DNA of 64,000 bases from assembly GCF_044457565.1 (NCBI RefSeq), contig NZ_JBITGZ010000015.1:1-64000 (forward strand), written 5' to 3'. Positions 26,313-33,984 of the stretch are shown piece after piece. The DNA is from Kitasatospora sp044457565. GTDB taxonomy: Bacteria > Actinomycetota > Actinomycetes > Streptomycetales > Streptomycetaceae. A program made the position numbers and the translations under genes. Every line of letters begins with the position of its first letter. Within the stretch, counting starts at the first letter, position 1. The notes under the pieces were generated by a model. The model was given only the letters and a program-made list of their open reading frames with translations. It was not told the DNA's origin and searched no databases.

Positions 26313-27200
26313 TCAGCTCTTGAACGCGACGCCCGCGTACGCCGACACGTCCTGCCAGCCCTCGGGCAGCTCGTCCTTGTCGGCACGCCACAGCGGGAGC
26401 TGCACCAGCCCGGGCTCGACCAGCGTGAAGTCACCGAAGAAGGCCTCGACGTCCGCCCGGGGGCGCAGCACCAGGGGCGCACTGGCCCGGGTGTAGACCT
26501 TGGTGCCCGCGGCGGCCACGTCCTCCGGGATGAAGTCCGGGCTGCCGTGCGAGAGGATCAGCGCGCTGCCCGGCGCGAGCGCGTCCCGCAGCGTCCGGAC
26601 GATCTCGGCGGCGTCCTCCTCGTCCCGGATGAAGTGCAGCACCGCGACCAGCATCAGGGCGACCGGCTCGTCCAGGTCGATGGCCTGCTTGACACCGGGG
26701 GCGGAGAGGATCGCCTCCGGGTCACGGAGGTCGGCCTCCAGGACGCTGGTGTGGCCGGCCGGGTGACGGGCCAGCAGGGCGCGGGCGTGCGTGGCCACGA
26801 TCGGGTCGTTGTCCACGTACACCACCTTGGCGTCCGGGGTGACGTGCTGCGCGACCTCGCTGGTGGAGCCGACCGCCGGGATGCCGGTGCCGATGTCGAT
26901 GAACTGGCGGATGCCCGCGGAGGCCGCGAAGGCCACCGCCCGGCCGAGGAAGGCACGGTTGGTGCGGGCCAGCAGCGGAAGCGCCGGGTACGCGGCGATG
27001 GCGGCCTGGGCGGCCTCGCGGTCGGCCTCGAAGTTGTCCTTGCCGCCGAGGTAGTAGTCGTACATCCGGGCGGGGTGCGGGATCTCGGTGTGCAGTTCGG
27101 TCGGGGGCTGCCACTCCTCGGCCCGGGCCCACTGCCAGCGGCCCTCGCCGGCCGCGCCGCCCTCGCCCGCCGACCCGCCCTGTATCGCGTCCTCGCGCAT
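26313..27200 (-). CDS. SAV2177-family SAM-dependent methyltransferase
   Basis: 295 residues of the streptomycete-expanded SAV2177/DUF574 methyltransferase family. Characteristic blocks are HPARMYDYYLGGKDNFEADREAA (about 42-64), RTNRAFLGRAV, QFIDIGTGIP (SAM motif I, about 98-107), VVYVDNDP, and LILSHGSPDF. Substrate unknown for the family. The start was set at the ATG at 27200. Divergent from a secreted deacetylase-like gene; four tandem 17-nt repeats lie just upstream of its start. Confidence 0.9.
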   Translation of the reverse strand: MREDAIQGGSAGEGGAAGEGRWQWARAEEWQPPTELHTEIPHPARMYDYYLGGKDNFEADREAAQAAIAAYPALPLLARTNRAFLGRAVAFAASAGIRQFIDIGTGIPAVGSTSEVAQHVTPDAKVVYVDNDPIVATHARALLARHPAGHTSVLEADLRDPEAILSAPGVKQAIDLDEPVALMLVAVLHFIRDEEDAAEIVRTLRDALAPGSALILSHGSPDFIPEDVAAAGTKVYTRASAPLVLRPRADVEAFFGDFTLVEPGLVQLPLWRADKDELPEGWQDVSAYAGVAFKS

Positions 27201-27220
27201 CCGCCCGCCCCCACTGGTCC

Positions 27221-27288
27221 GACGCCGTCTCCGGTTTGACGCCGCGTCCGGTGCGACGCTGGGTCTGATCCGACGCTGTGTCCGGCGA
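27221..27288. repeat. Four tandem 17-nt imperfect repeats in a divergent promoter region
   Basis: Consecutive units start at 27221, 27238, 27255 and 27272, each beginning GACGCYG and mostly carrying GTCCGG (for example GACGCCGCGTCCGGTGC). The exact 17-nt period with no gaps is unlike the surrounding DNA. It sits between the SAV2177 methyltransferase (starts 27200, minus) and the deacetylase-like lipoprotein (starts 27377, plus), so it is placed for regulation of either. Confidence 0.75.
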
Positions 27289-27376
27289 TCGTACCGAAGA
27301 TCGCCCCGTAGACACACCGGCCTCGGCGCATCCCTCGGATCACGGGGGCATACCCGCCTCTCTATGCTGGCTCGCG

Positions 27377-28294
27377 ATGACTGCCGACCGACGCACCCTG
27401 CTGCGCTCCACAGCCAAGCTGGCCGCCATGTCCGCCGTCGGCGCCCTGGCCGCCGCCTGCGGCGACACCCCCGCCCACCGCTCCGGACCGAGCGAACTCG
27501 CCGTCCGGCCCGGGACGGTCGAGGTCCAGCCGACCGATCCAGGGCCGGTGGACCCGCCGATCCCCGGGCCGGGGCCCACCACCGCGGCCGCCACCCCGGC
27601 GCCGAGCCCGAGCCCCACCGTGACGGCCTCCGGCACCGCGTCCGCCCAGCCGACGCCGCCCACGCCGCCCACGCTGACGCCGCTCGCCGCCGGTACGCCC
27701 TTCGAGGTGGTGAACGGGCCGCGCGACCGCAGGCTGGTCGCCCTCACCTTCCACGGCGCGGGCGACCCCGCGATGGCCACCAGGCTGCTGGAGGTCGCCG
27801 AGCAGCGCGGCGCCCGGCTCACCGTGATGGCGATCGGCAGCTGGCTCGACCAGCAGCCGCAGATGGCCCGGCGCATCCTGGACGGCGGCCACGAGCTCGG
27901 CAACCACACCCAGAACCACCAGGACATCGGTGCGATGAGCCCCGCGCAGGCGCGCGAGGAGATCGCCCGGTGCGCGCAGCGGCTCCAGCAGCTGACCGGC
28001 TCGATCGGGCGCTGGTTCCGGCCGTCCGCGGCCCAGTACGCCACGCCGATGGTGCGCGAGCAGGCCAAGGCGGTCGGCTACGAGCACGTGCTCTCGTTCG
28101 ACGTCGACCCGCGCGACTACAACGACCCGAGCGCCGACACCCTTCAGCGCCGGGTGCTGAGCGGGGTCAGGGGCGGCTCGGTGGTCGCCCTGCACATGGG
28201 TCACCAGTGCACGATCGACGCGCTGCCCGCCATCCTGGACGGTCTGGCCAAGTCCGGGCTGAGCGCGGTGACCGCGAGCCAGCTCTGCGCCTAG
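27377..28294 (+). CDS. Polysaccharide deacetylase-like lipoprotein with degenerate catalytic motif
   Basis: 305 residues: twin-Arg-like start TADRRTLLRS, lipobox LAAAC (Cys 28), a Pro/Thr/Ala-rich stalk (about 30-100), then a NodB-like domain (about 118-300). Motif 2 is HELGNHTQNH (His metal ligands, about 172-181) and motif 3 is RWFRPSAAQY. Motif 1, normally TFDDG, reads TFHGAG (about 123), so the catalytic-base and metal Asp are both absent. Acts outside the cell if active; may be a non-catalytic glycan binder or use another base. ATG near 27377, weak ribosome binding site. Confidence 0.8.
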   Translation: MTADRRTLLRSTAKLAAMSAVGALAAACGDTPAHRSGPSELAVRPGTVEVQPTDPGPVDPPIPGPGPTTAAATPAPSPSPTVTASGTASAQPTPPTPPTLTPLAAGTPFEVVNGPRDRRLVALTFHGAGDPAMATRLLEVAEQRGARLTVMAIGSWLDQQPQMARRILDGGHELGNHTQNHQDIGAMSPAQAREEIARCAQRLQQLTGSIGRWFRPSAAQYATPMVREQAKAVGYEHVLSFDVDPRDYNDPSADTLQRRVLSGVRGGSVVALHMGHQCTIDALPAILDGLAKSGLSAVTASQLCA

Positions 28295-28361
28295 CCCCCG
28301 GCCGCACCGGCCCGCGGCTCGGCACCGCGCGAGGCGCCCGCAGGCCAGGCCCGCGCGGGGC

Positions 28362-29180
28362 TCAGGCCAGCGGGTCGTCCGGGCCGTACGGGCGCAGCCG
28401 CAGCGTCCGGGCGTCCGTCGCGCGGATCTCCTCGGCCCGGGCGACCAGCTTCTCCAGGTTGTCCCGGTCGACGTGGATGAAGCGGCCGTGCAGCGCGTCG
28501 AAGCGGCCACGGGCGGCGTCCACCATGACGGCGACCACGTAGGGGATGCTGCCCCAGGTCTTCATGTCCTTGAACATCGGCATTCCCGCCGTCATGTCGG
28601 TGGCGACGGCGCCCGGGCTGATGTCGAGCACCACCACACCGTGGGCGGCCAGCGAGTCGGCCATGTTGTCGGAGAGCTGGAGCAGCGCGCCCTTGGAGGT
28701 CGCGTACGCGGTGTAGTCGCCGTCGGGGCGCAGCGCGAAGCCCGAGTTGAGGTTGAGCACCCGGCCGCGGCCGCGTTCGACCATGTCCGGCAGTACGCAG
28801 CGCATGGTGTTGAACGGACCGCGCAGGTTGGTCTCGACGACCTGCCACCAGTTGCCCGGCTCCGTCTCCCAGAACGGCACCTCGGCCCGGTCGATCTGCC
28901 CGGCGTTGTTGACCAGCAGGTCGATCGGCCCCAGGTCCCGCTTGATGGTCCTGACGCAGTCGTGCACCGCGCCGAAGCGGGTCACGTCCACCGTCAGCGC
29001 GATGCCGCGGGAGCCGTGCCGCGCGCACTCCTTGAGGGTGTCGATCAGCGTCTCGTGGGTGCGGCCGAGCAGGCAGACGGACATGCCCTCGGCGGCGAGG
29101 CCGATGGCGATCTCCCGCCCGATGCCCCGGCCCGCGCCGGTGACCATCGCGACCTGTCCCGCCAGCGATCCCGTCGGCAT
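28362..29180 (-). CDS. SDR family oxidoreductase
   Basis: 272 residues of classical short-chain dehydrogenase: cofactor motif TGAGRGIG (about 16-23), NNAG (about 95), catalytic Ser in LNLNSGF and Tyr-x3-Lys in TAYATSKGA (about 162). The Arg-rich loop after the second strand (LGRTHET) favours NADP(H). GGAGGGAG upstream of the ATG fixes the start. Substrate unknown. Divergent from the 3-hydroxybutyryl-CoA dehydrogenase gene. Confidence 0.88.
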   Translation of the reverse strand: MPTGSLAGQVAMVTGAGRGIGREIAIGLAAEGMSVCLLGRTHETLIDTLKECARHGSRGIALTVDVTRFGAVHDCVRTIKRDLGPIDLLVNNAGQIDRAEVPFWETEPGNWWQVVETNLRGPFNTMRCVLPDMVERGRGRVLNLNSGFALRPDGDYTAYATSKGALLQLSDNMADSLAAHGVVVLDISPGAVATDMTAGMPMFKDMKTWGSIPYVVAVMVDAARGRFDALHGRFIHVDRDNLEKLVARAEEIRATDARTLRLRPYGPDDPLA

Positions 29181-29449
29181 GTCCGCTCCCTCCGCACCAC
29201 CCCCGTGGCCCCCGGTCCCCCGCATTGTGTCGGCGCCGGCCGGCCACCGCCCCGGGCCACACGCACACACCCGATCCGGCTCATCCGATCGGAGCAGCGC
29301 AGGTCCAGGTGGCCCACCCGGCCGTACGGAGTAGTACCGTCGTCGGGGCGGCGCACCGGAACACCAGACCCGGCGCGCGGCCCGCTGAACAGCAGCATGC
29401 TGGGAACACCTGTCGCTGGGCACCCCCAGCACCACCGAAGGGCACCTGA

Positions 29450-30319
29450 GTGAGTGACATCGCGCGCGTCGGAGTGATCGGCTGCGGCCTGATGGGGTCG
29501 GGCATCGCGGAGGTCTTCGCCCGCGCCGGGCTGGACGTCCTGGTCTCGGAGGCCTCCGGCGAGGCTCTGGAGTTCGGCCGCAGCAGGCTGACCAACTCCC
29601 TGGAGACCGCCGTCAAGCGCGGCAAGCTGAGCGAGGAGCAGCGCGACGAGGCGCTCTCGCGGCTGACGTTCACCACCGACCTGTCCGACTTCGCCGACCG
29701 CGACCTGGTGGTCGAGGCGGTCGCCGAGCGCGAGGACATCAAGGTCCAGATCTTCCAGACGCTCGACAAGGTGATCGAGCGCCGGGACGCGATCCTCGCG
29801 TCCAACACCTCCTCGATCCCGATCGTGAAGCTCGCCGCCGCCACCACGCGCGCGGAGCAGGTCATCGGCCTGCACTTCTTCAACCCGGCGCCGGTGCAGA
29901 AGCTGGTCGAGGTGATCCCGACGCTGACCACCTCAGCCGAGACCACCGAGCGGGTCGAGACCTTCGCCACCCAGGTGCTCGGCAAGGAGCCGATCCGGGC
30001 CCGCGACCGGGCCGGCTTCGTGGTGAACGCGCTGCTGGTGCCGTACCTGCTGTCGGCGGTGCGGATGTTCGAGTCGGGTGTGGCGACCGCCGCCGACATC
30101 GACAAGGGCATGGAGGCCGGCTGCGCCCACCCGATGGGCCCGCTGCGCCTGTGCGACCTGATCGGCCTGGACACCATCGTCTCGATCGCCGAGTCGATGT
30201 ACGACGAGTACAAGGAGCCGCTCTACGCCGCTCCCCCGCTGCTGTCCCGCATGGTCGACGCCGGCCTTCTCGGCCGCAAGTCCGGCCGTGGCTTCTACGA
30301 CTACAGCACGGGCGCCTGA
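29450..30319 (+). CDS. 3-hydroxybutyryl-CoA dehydrogenase
   Basis: NAD(P)-linked oxidation of 3-hydroxyacyl-CoA or the reverse reduction of acetoacetyl-CoA. 289 residues, the single-domain-pair length of Hbd/PaaH. Motifs: VGVIGCGLMGSGIAEVFA (about 7-24), ASNTSSIPI, catalytic His in GLHFFNPAPVQKLVEV (about 143), and the C-terminal helical domain with MEAGCAHPMGPLRLCDLIGLD. GTG start with GAAGGG upstream. Monocistronic, with a terminator following. Confidence 0.94.
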   Translation: MSDIARVGVIGCGLMGSGIAEVFARAGLDVLVSEASGEALEFGRSRLTNSLETAVKRGKLSEEQRDEALSRLTFTTDLSDFADRDLVVEAVAEREDIKVQIFQTLDKVIERRDAILASNTSSIPIVKLAAATTRAEQVIGLHFFNPAPVQKLVEVIPTLTTSAETTERVETFATQVLGKEPIRARDRAGFVVNALLVPYLLSAVRMFESGVATAADIDKGMEAGCAHPMGPLRLCDLIGLDTIVSIAESMYDEYKEPLYAAPPLLSRMVDAGLLGRKSGRGFYDYSTGA

Positions 30320-30362
30320 CCTGGGCTTTCTCTTGCCTCGCCCGACCGACGCAGGGAGAGCA

Positions 30363-30404
30363 GAGCGGCCCGACCAGACCGCAATGGTCTAGTCCGGGCC
30401 GCTC
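30363..30404 (+). terminator. Hairpin after 3-hydroxybutyryl-CoA dehydrogenase
   Basis: Outer stem of 10 bp (30363-30372 with 30395-30404), then a 5-bp inner stem (AGACC/GGTCT) around a 5-base loop. Marks the right edge of the housekeeping block before the accessory-looking genes. Confidence 0.75.
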
Positions 30405-30473
30405 CGTGTCAGGCATGCCGCGATCGTATGGGCGGCCACCGATAACGCGCCGGTGCCTATGTAGGCTCGCTGC

Positions 30474-31145
30474 GTGATCCGATCCGTGGTGTTCGACATC
30501 GGCGAGACCCTGACCAGCGACACCCGCTACTGGGCGGACTGGGCCCGGTGGCTCGCCATCCCCACCCACACGATGTCCGCACTGGTCGGCGCTGTCGTCG
30601 CACAGGGCCGGGACAATGCGGACGCCATCCGCCTGATCAAGCCGGGCTGCGACGTTGCCGCAGAGTGGCACGCTCGCCGGACCGCTGGACAGGACGAGTA
30701 CCTGGACGAAACCGACCTGTACCCGGACGTGCGGCCCGCACTTCAGCGGCTGCGGGACGCTGGCCTGTGGGTGGGCGTTGCCGGCAACCAGAACCACCGC
30801 GTCGGCGATCTCCTTCGGGGAATGAAGCTCCCGGCCGACGCCATCGGAACGTCCTCCGAGTGGGGCCTGGCCAAACCGGACCGGCGGTTCTTCGACCGGG
30901 TCGCAGAGTGGGCGCCCGGCGAGCGGCACGAGATCGTATACGTCGGCGACCATCCGGCGAACGACATCACGCCTGGCCGGGCAGCCGGCCTGCGGACCGC
31001 ACACCTGCGGCGCGGCCCCCTCGGCCATCTCTGGGCAGACAGCCCGGCCGTGGCCGCAGCCGACTGGCGAGCCATATCCCTGCATGACCTCGCTGACCAG
31101 CTGACCAGTAGGCCAGGCGGGGCGGTTCCAGCCCCCAGCATGTGA
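30474..31145 (+). CDS. HAD-superfamily hydrolase (phosphatase-like)
   Basis: 223 residues with HAD motif I VVFDIGETL (Asp nucleophile about 7), motif II region GVAGNQNHR, motif III lysine in SEWGLAKPDRRFFDRV and motif IV VYVGDHPANDITPGRAAGL. The cap is small (subclass I type). Likely a phosphatase of a small metabolite; substrate unknown. GTG start without a strong ribosome binding site, possibly leaderless. First gene of a plus-strand run with an XRE regulator 45 nt downstream; codon third positions are less GC-extreme than in neighbouring housekeeping genes. Confidence 0.85.
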   Translation: MIRSVVFDIGETLTSDTRYWADWARWLAIPTHTMSALVGAVVAQGRDNADAIRLIKPGCDVAAEWHARRTAGQDEYLDETDLYPDVRPALQRLRDAGLWVGVAGNQNHRVGDLLRGMKLPADAIGTSSEWGLAKPDRRFFDRVAEWAPGERHEIVYVGDHPANDITPGRAAGLRTAHLRRGPLGHLWADSPAVAAADWRAISLHDLADQLTSRPGGAVPAPSM

Positions 31146-31190
31146 CAACCCGGGTACCGTTCGGAGTGGATGCACGGAACGGAGCCCGGT

Positions 31191-32375
31191 ATGCCCGGAA
31201 CCACTGCCGTCGACCTCGGGAAGCGCATTGCTGCTGCGCATGGTGCGCGGAAACTGACGCAGCAGAACCTCGCCGATCTCTCGGCAACGTCCCTGAGCAT
31301 GATCCGCAAGATGGAGCAGGGCCGCCGCACGCCGAGTGACGACGTTCTCCAGGCCGTCGCGGATGCCCTGGTAGTCACACCTGAGCACCTGCTCGACGGC
31401 CCGGGCCACAGCGAATGCCGAGTGCACCTCGCGATCCCGGCGATCCAGCAGGCAATTGCCGAGTACGACCTGCCAGAGGACGGGCCTGTACGGCCACTCA
31501 ACGAGCTCACCGCACTCGTCAAACTCGGGGTCGAGCAGCGTATGAACGCGCAGTACGCCACTCTCGCCGCCGCCCTGCCGCCGCTTCTTGCTGAGCTTGC
31601 CCGGGCGGTCGACCAGTGCCGGGGCGCGGATCGGCAATGCTCCGCTGGCCTCCTGACGGCGGTATACCGGTCCGCAGACGCGGTGGCATACAAGCACGGG
31701 TACGGCGACCTGTCCGGCCGGTTGATCGAGCTGATGCGCTGGGCGGCAGGTATCGCCGAGGACCCCGCCCTCGATGCGGCCGCAGCCTACGTGCGGACGG
31801 AGGTCTTTCTCCTCAGCGGATCCCTGTCGACAGGCCTGCGCGCGCTCCAGCAGGCCATCGACGCCGCACCTCCGCACAGCAGCGCGCAGATGCGCGCTGC
31901 TATTGGGTCGCTGCACATGCGGGCGGCTGTCGTTGCGGGCCGGATGCGTGACGCTGGGGCCGCGCGAGACCACCTCGCATCGGCGGCCGGCCTGATCTCC
32001 GGTATGCGGGAGGCCACGTATGCGGGTACTGCGGTGGGGCCAGACTCTTTGCAGATCCACACCTTGGCAGTGGCCGTCGAGCTGAACGAGGAACGCGACC
32101 TGCGCGAGACGGTTGCCAGCGCCATGCGGTGGGCCCCGCCGTGCGAGCTGCCAGCCGAGCGCCGCTCCCACTACTACATCGACCTCGGCCGCGCGCAGAT
32201 GCGACTGGGACGGCCTCTGCATGCCCGGGAATCCCTGGAGGTGGCGCGCACCATCGCGCCCCAGCACGTACGTGAGCACGGTCAGGTGCGCGCTGAACTC
32301 GCGACGATGGTTCGCCTCAGCCGCGGCCGAGACGAGCGGCTGCTCACGTTCGCCAGGTGGGCGAAGGCCGTCTGA
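31191..32375 (+). CDS. XRE-type helix-turn-helix regulator with helical C-terminal domain
   Basis: 394 residues. N-terminal HTH (about 5-70): DLGKRIAAAHGARKLTQQNLADLSATSLSMIRKMEQGRRTPSDDVLQAVADAL. The rest (about 110-394) is all alpha-helical, TPR-like, with repeated helix pairs (for example GDLSGRLIELMRWAAGIAEDPALDAAAAYVRTEVFLLSGS). Streptomycetes have many such one-component regulators of unknown ligand. GGAG sits 6 nt before the ATG. It follows the HAD gene and precedes two tiny Cys-containing genes; probably one transcript. Confidence 0.82.
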   Translation: MPGTTAVDLGKRIAAAHGARKLTQQNLADLSATSLSMIRKMEQGRRTPSDDVLQAVADALVVTPEHLLDGPGHSECRVHLAIPAIQQAIAEYDLPEDGPVRPLNELTALVKLGVEQRMNAQYATLAAALPPLLAELARAVDQCRGADRQCSAGLLTAVYRSADAVAYKHGYGDLSGRLIELMRWAAGIAEDPALDAAAAYVRTEVFLLSGSLSTGLRALQQAIDAAPPHSSAQMRAAIGSLHMRAAVVAGRMRDAGAARDHLASAAGLISGMREATYAGTAVGPDSLQIHTLAVAVELNEERDLRETVASAMRWAPPCELPAERRSHYYIDLGRAQMRLGRPLHARESLEVARTIAPQHVREHGQVRAELATMVRLSRGRDERLLTFARWAKAV

Positions 32376-32431
32376 GATGGGTGACACACGTTGTGTCACC
32401 CGGGGCCATTTCGGCGGGGAACCATAGAGAT

Positions 32432-32644
32432 GTGACAGCAGAGCAGGTACCAACCCGGGCCGACCTGGCGTTCAGCAAGGTCGTCAGTCCCATACGTCTT
32501 CACGGGCAGGCGTGTATCGAGTGCGGTTCGACAGCGCCGCCGCTAGTGCCCGCTGGCCACGCCTACACCCCGACCTCCGGCGGAAATCAGCTCGGCTGGG
32601 CCGTCGTCGCCTGCCCGGGGCACGCGCCAGCGGTGGCCGAGTGA
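32432..32644 (+). CDS. Small protein with zinc-ribbon-like Cys pair
   Basis: 70 residues. CIECG (about 29-33) and a later CPGH (about 60) give a Cys-x2-Cys plus Cys/His set that could bind zinc. Between them lies PAGHAYTPTSGGNQLGWAVVA. No named family recalled. GTG start; weak ribosome binding site (GGGGAA upstream). Its TGA overlaps the GTG of the next gene (GTGA), so the two are translationally coupled, which supports both being real. Confidence 0.65.
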   Translation: MTAEQVPTRADLAFSKVVSPIRLHGQACIECGSTAPPLVPAGHAYTPTSGGNQLGWAVVACPGHAPAVAE

Positions 32645-32886
32645 CGACGGCCGAGCGGATCGCGACCGACAGGTTCGTCATCGAGTTCGACTGCCGGAGG
32701 GATGGCCAGTTCATCACGGCGGAGTGCCAGTTCGGCGCTCATTGGGGCTGTCCAGGTGGCATCCGCGACGAGGCGCAGGCCCGGGTGCTCGTGTGTCGGT
32801 GCCCGCAGGTGGGCTGCTCGTGCAACCGCCACGGGCGCCGGGCTCCGCCGGCGAACGGCGAAGTTGAAGCTTCCGCCGCCGTGTGA
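32641..32886 (+). CDS. Small Cys-rich hypothetical protein
   Basis: 81 residues with seven Cys: FDC, AEC, WGCPGG, and VLVCRCPQVGCSC near 52-64. The clustered CxC and CxxxCxC pattern suggests metal binding. Function unknown. GTG start overlaps the previous stop by 4 nt; the next gene's ribosome binding site begins 14 nt after its stop. Likely part of the HAD-XRE operon. Confidence 0.6.
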   Translation: MTTAERIATDRFVIEFDCRRDGQFITAECQFGAHWGCPGGIRDEAQARVLVCRCPQVGCSCNRHGRRAPPANGEVEASAAV

Positions 32887-32909
32887 GTTCTGAGACCAAA
32901 GGGAGAACG

Positions 32910-33409
32910 TTGAACACCACCACCATCAAGGACCCCCGGGGCCTCGTCCCGCCCGACGTGTTCGCGGCCGTCGTCGCAACGATGAAGGACAACAACCTCG
33001 GCATTAAGGACCAGCTCGCCGAACGCATCGTCGCTGAGGCGCTCAAGTTCGTCGCGGCGTGCGGCCAGTTCCGCGACCGCCGAATGGCACCGTCGCGCGT
33101 TGTAGACGAGGGCTGGCACGCCCTGATCCTCCACACCAAGGCGTACGAGGACCTGTGCGCCAAGCTGGGCGGCCCGGTGACCACTTCCCCGAGCGGCCCG
33201 ACCCCACCCGGTTCAACGGCGTCATCATCCAGCGCACCACCGACCTGATGGCTCAGGCTGGATACTCCGCGGACCTGTTCCTGTGGGGGAACCCGGCAAC
33301 GGGTGAGATCAACGGCGCGGCGAACTGCCAGCACTCGCCGCCCGACTGCCAGGTGTCGTGTATGAACAAGCCCGGCGCAACTACAGCCGCTGCCATACTC
33401 GGCGCATGA
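32910..33409 (+). pseudogene. GRDP-like (WH..ILHT motif) gene with an apparent one-base frameshift
   Basis: Frame 1 starts at TTG (32910, GGGAG 4 nt before) and reads well through RVVDEGWHALILHTKAYEDLCAKLGG, then degenerates into Ser/Pro/Thr. A second frame entered at about 33168-33178 continues with GDHFPERPDPTRFNGVII, then QRTTDLMAQAGYSADLFLWG, to a stop at 33409. The stop overlaps the next gene's ATG (ATGA). One extra C in the run GGGCGGCCCGG near 33170 would restore a ~167-residue protein. Family: glycine-rich-domain-protein-like (PF07173 type), by the WH-ILHT-Y motif. Could be a real pseudogene, sequencing error or programmed shift. Confidence 0.6.
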
Positions 33410-33627
33410 CAGAGACCAACGCCGCATTCCAGGCCCACAAATGGCTGGAGAACCACGCCGTCGCGATGCGTGCCGTCGAGCTCGGGGAGATCGCCCGAGG
33501 CGACCTCGTCCCGGTGCGGGTACCAGTGACGATCACTGAAGCGGGCGCCAACGGCGTGCGCAAGGCGGGTGTCGTCCCCACGACGTTCTACCGGCTGCCA
33601 GACGGCTGGTCGGCAAAGCCTCGCTGA
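33406..33627 (+). CDS. Small hypothetical protein
   Basis: 73 residues, ATG overlapping the previous stop (ATGA), so translation is probably coupled to the GRDP-like frame. Begins TETNAAFQAHKWLENHAVAMRAVELGEIARGDL and ends TTFYRLPDGWSAKPR. No recognised domain, no signal peptide or membrane segment. Last gene of the plus-strand run, before a terminator. Confidence 0.55.
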   Translation: MTETNAAFQAHKWLENHAVAMRAVELGEIARGDLVPVRVPVTITEAGANGVRKAGVVPTTFYRLPDGWSAKPR

Positions 33628-33788
33628 GACCGACGCCCCTGGAGCGCCAGGGCTCGGGGGTCTTCTCGCTATCGGCCAACCGCTGCGTCCGGTACAGCCG
33701 TCCGGCGGAGTGCTCTCCGTGCGGGTTATCGCGTCTCACGGCCGGGACGCGCGGTGAGGATCCACGGCGAAGGGGCCGGAAACGGTGA

Positions 33789-33823
33789 CGGGGCCCGGGA
33801 GCGGTATCCAGCTACCCGGGCCC
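33789..33823. terminator. Bidirectional hairpin between the accessory operon and the Y RNA locus
   Basis: GGGGCCCGGG pairs with CCCGGGCCCC, extended by GCT/AGC with one bulged base; 8-base loop. It lies between the last plus-strand gene (ends 33627) and the 3' end of the minus-strand RNA pair (33846), so it can end both transcripts. Confidence 0.8.
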
Positions 33824-33845
33824 CTGAGGTGCCACCCAATTGCTT

Positions 33846-33982
33846 GCGCCGGCACGTTTAAGAGTGCGGGTCATTCTCACAGCATCGTGCTTTGCCATTG
33901 AAGCTACCGCGCCATGGAGAGGCGCAGACGGGAGTCGAACCCGTATCCGACGCTTGCTGCCCGTACTCGGTCGATCCGGCGC
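33846..33982 (-). ncRNA. YrlA-like Y RNA 2 (circularly permuted tRNA mimic)
   Basis: Read 5'-3' on the minus strand. Outer stem GCGCCGG (33976-33982) pairs with CCGGCGC (33846-33852). Inner stem is GAGT-A-CGGG (33960-33968) with CCCG-C-ACTC (33862-33870). Anticodon-equivalent stem is GCGTC (33949-33953) with GATGC (33882-33886). Then come the T-arm ACGGG-TTCGACT-CCCGT (33928-33944), acceptor strand CTGCGCC (33921-33927), a 7-nt loop, partner strand GGCGCGG (33907-33913), TA, and D-arm GCTT..AAGC (33889-33904) with a GG-containing loop. The tRNA 3' half thus precedes the 5' half, joined through a closed acceptor. This is the design of bacterial YrlA RNAs, which bind Ro60. A circularly permuted tRNA gene is the alternative. 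Confidence 0.72.
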
Positions 33983-33984
33983 TC

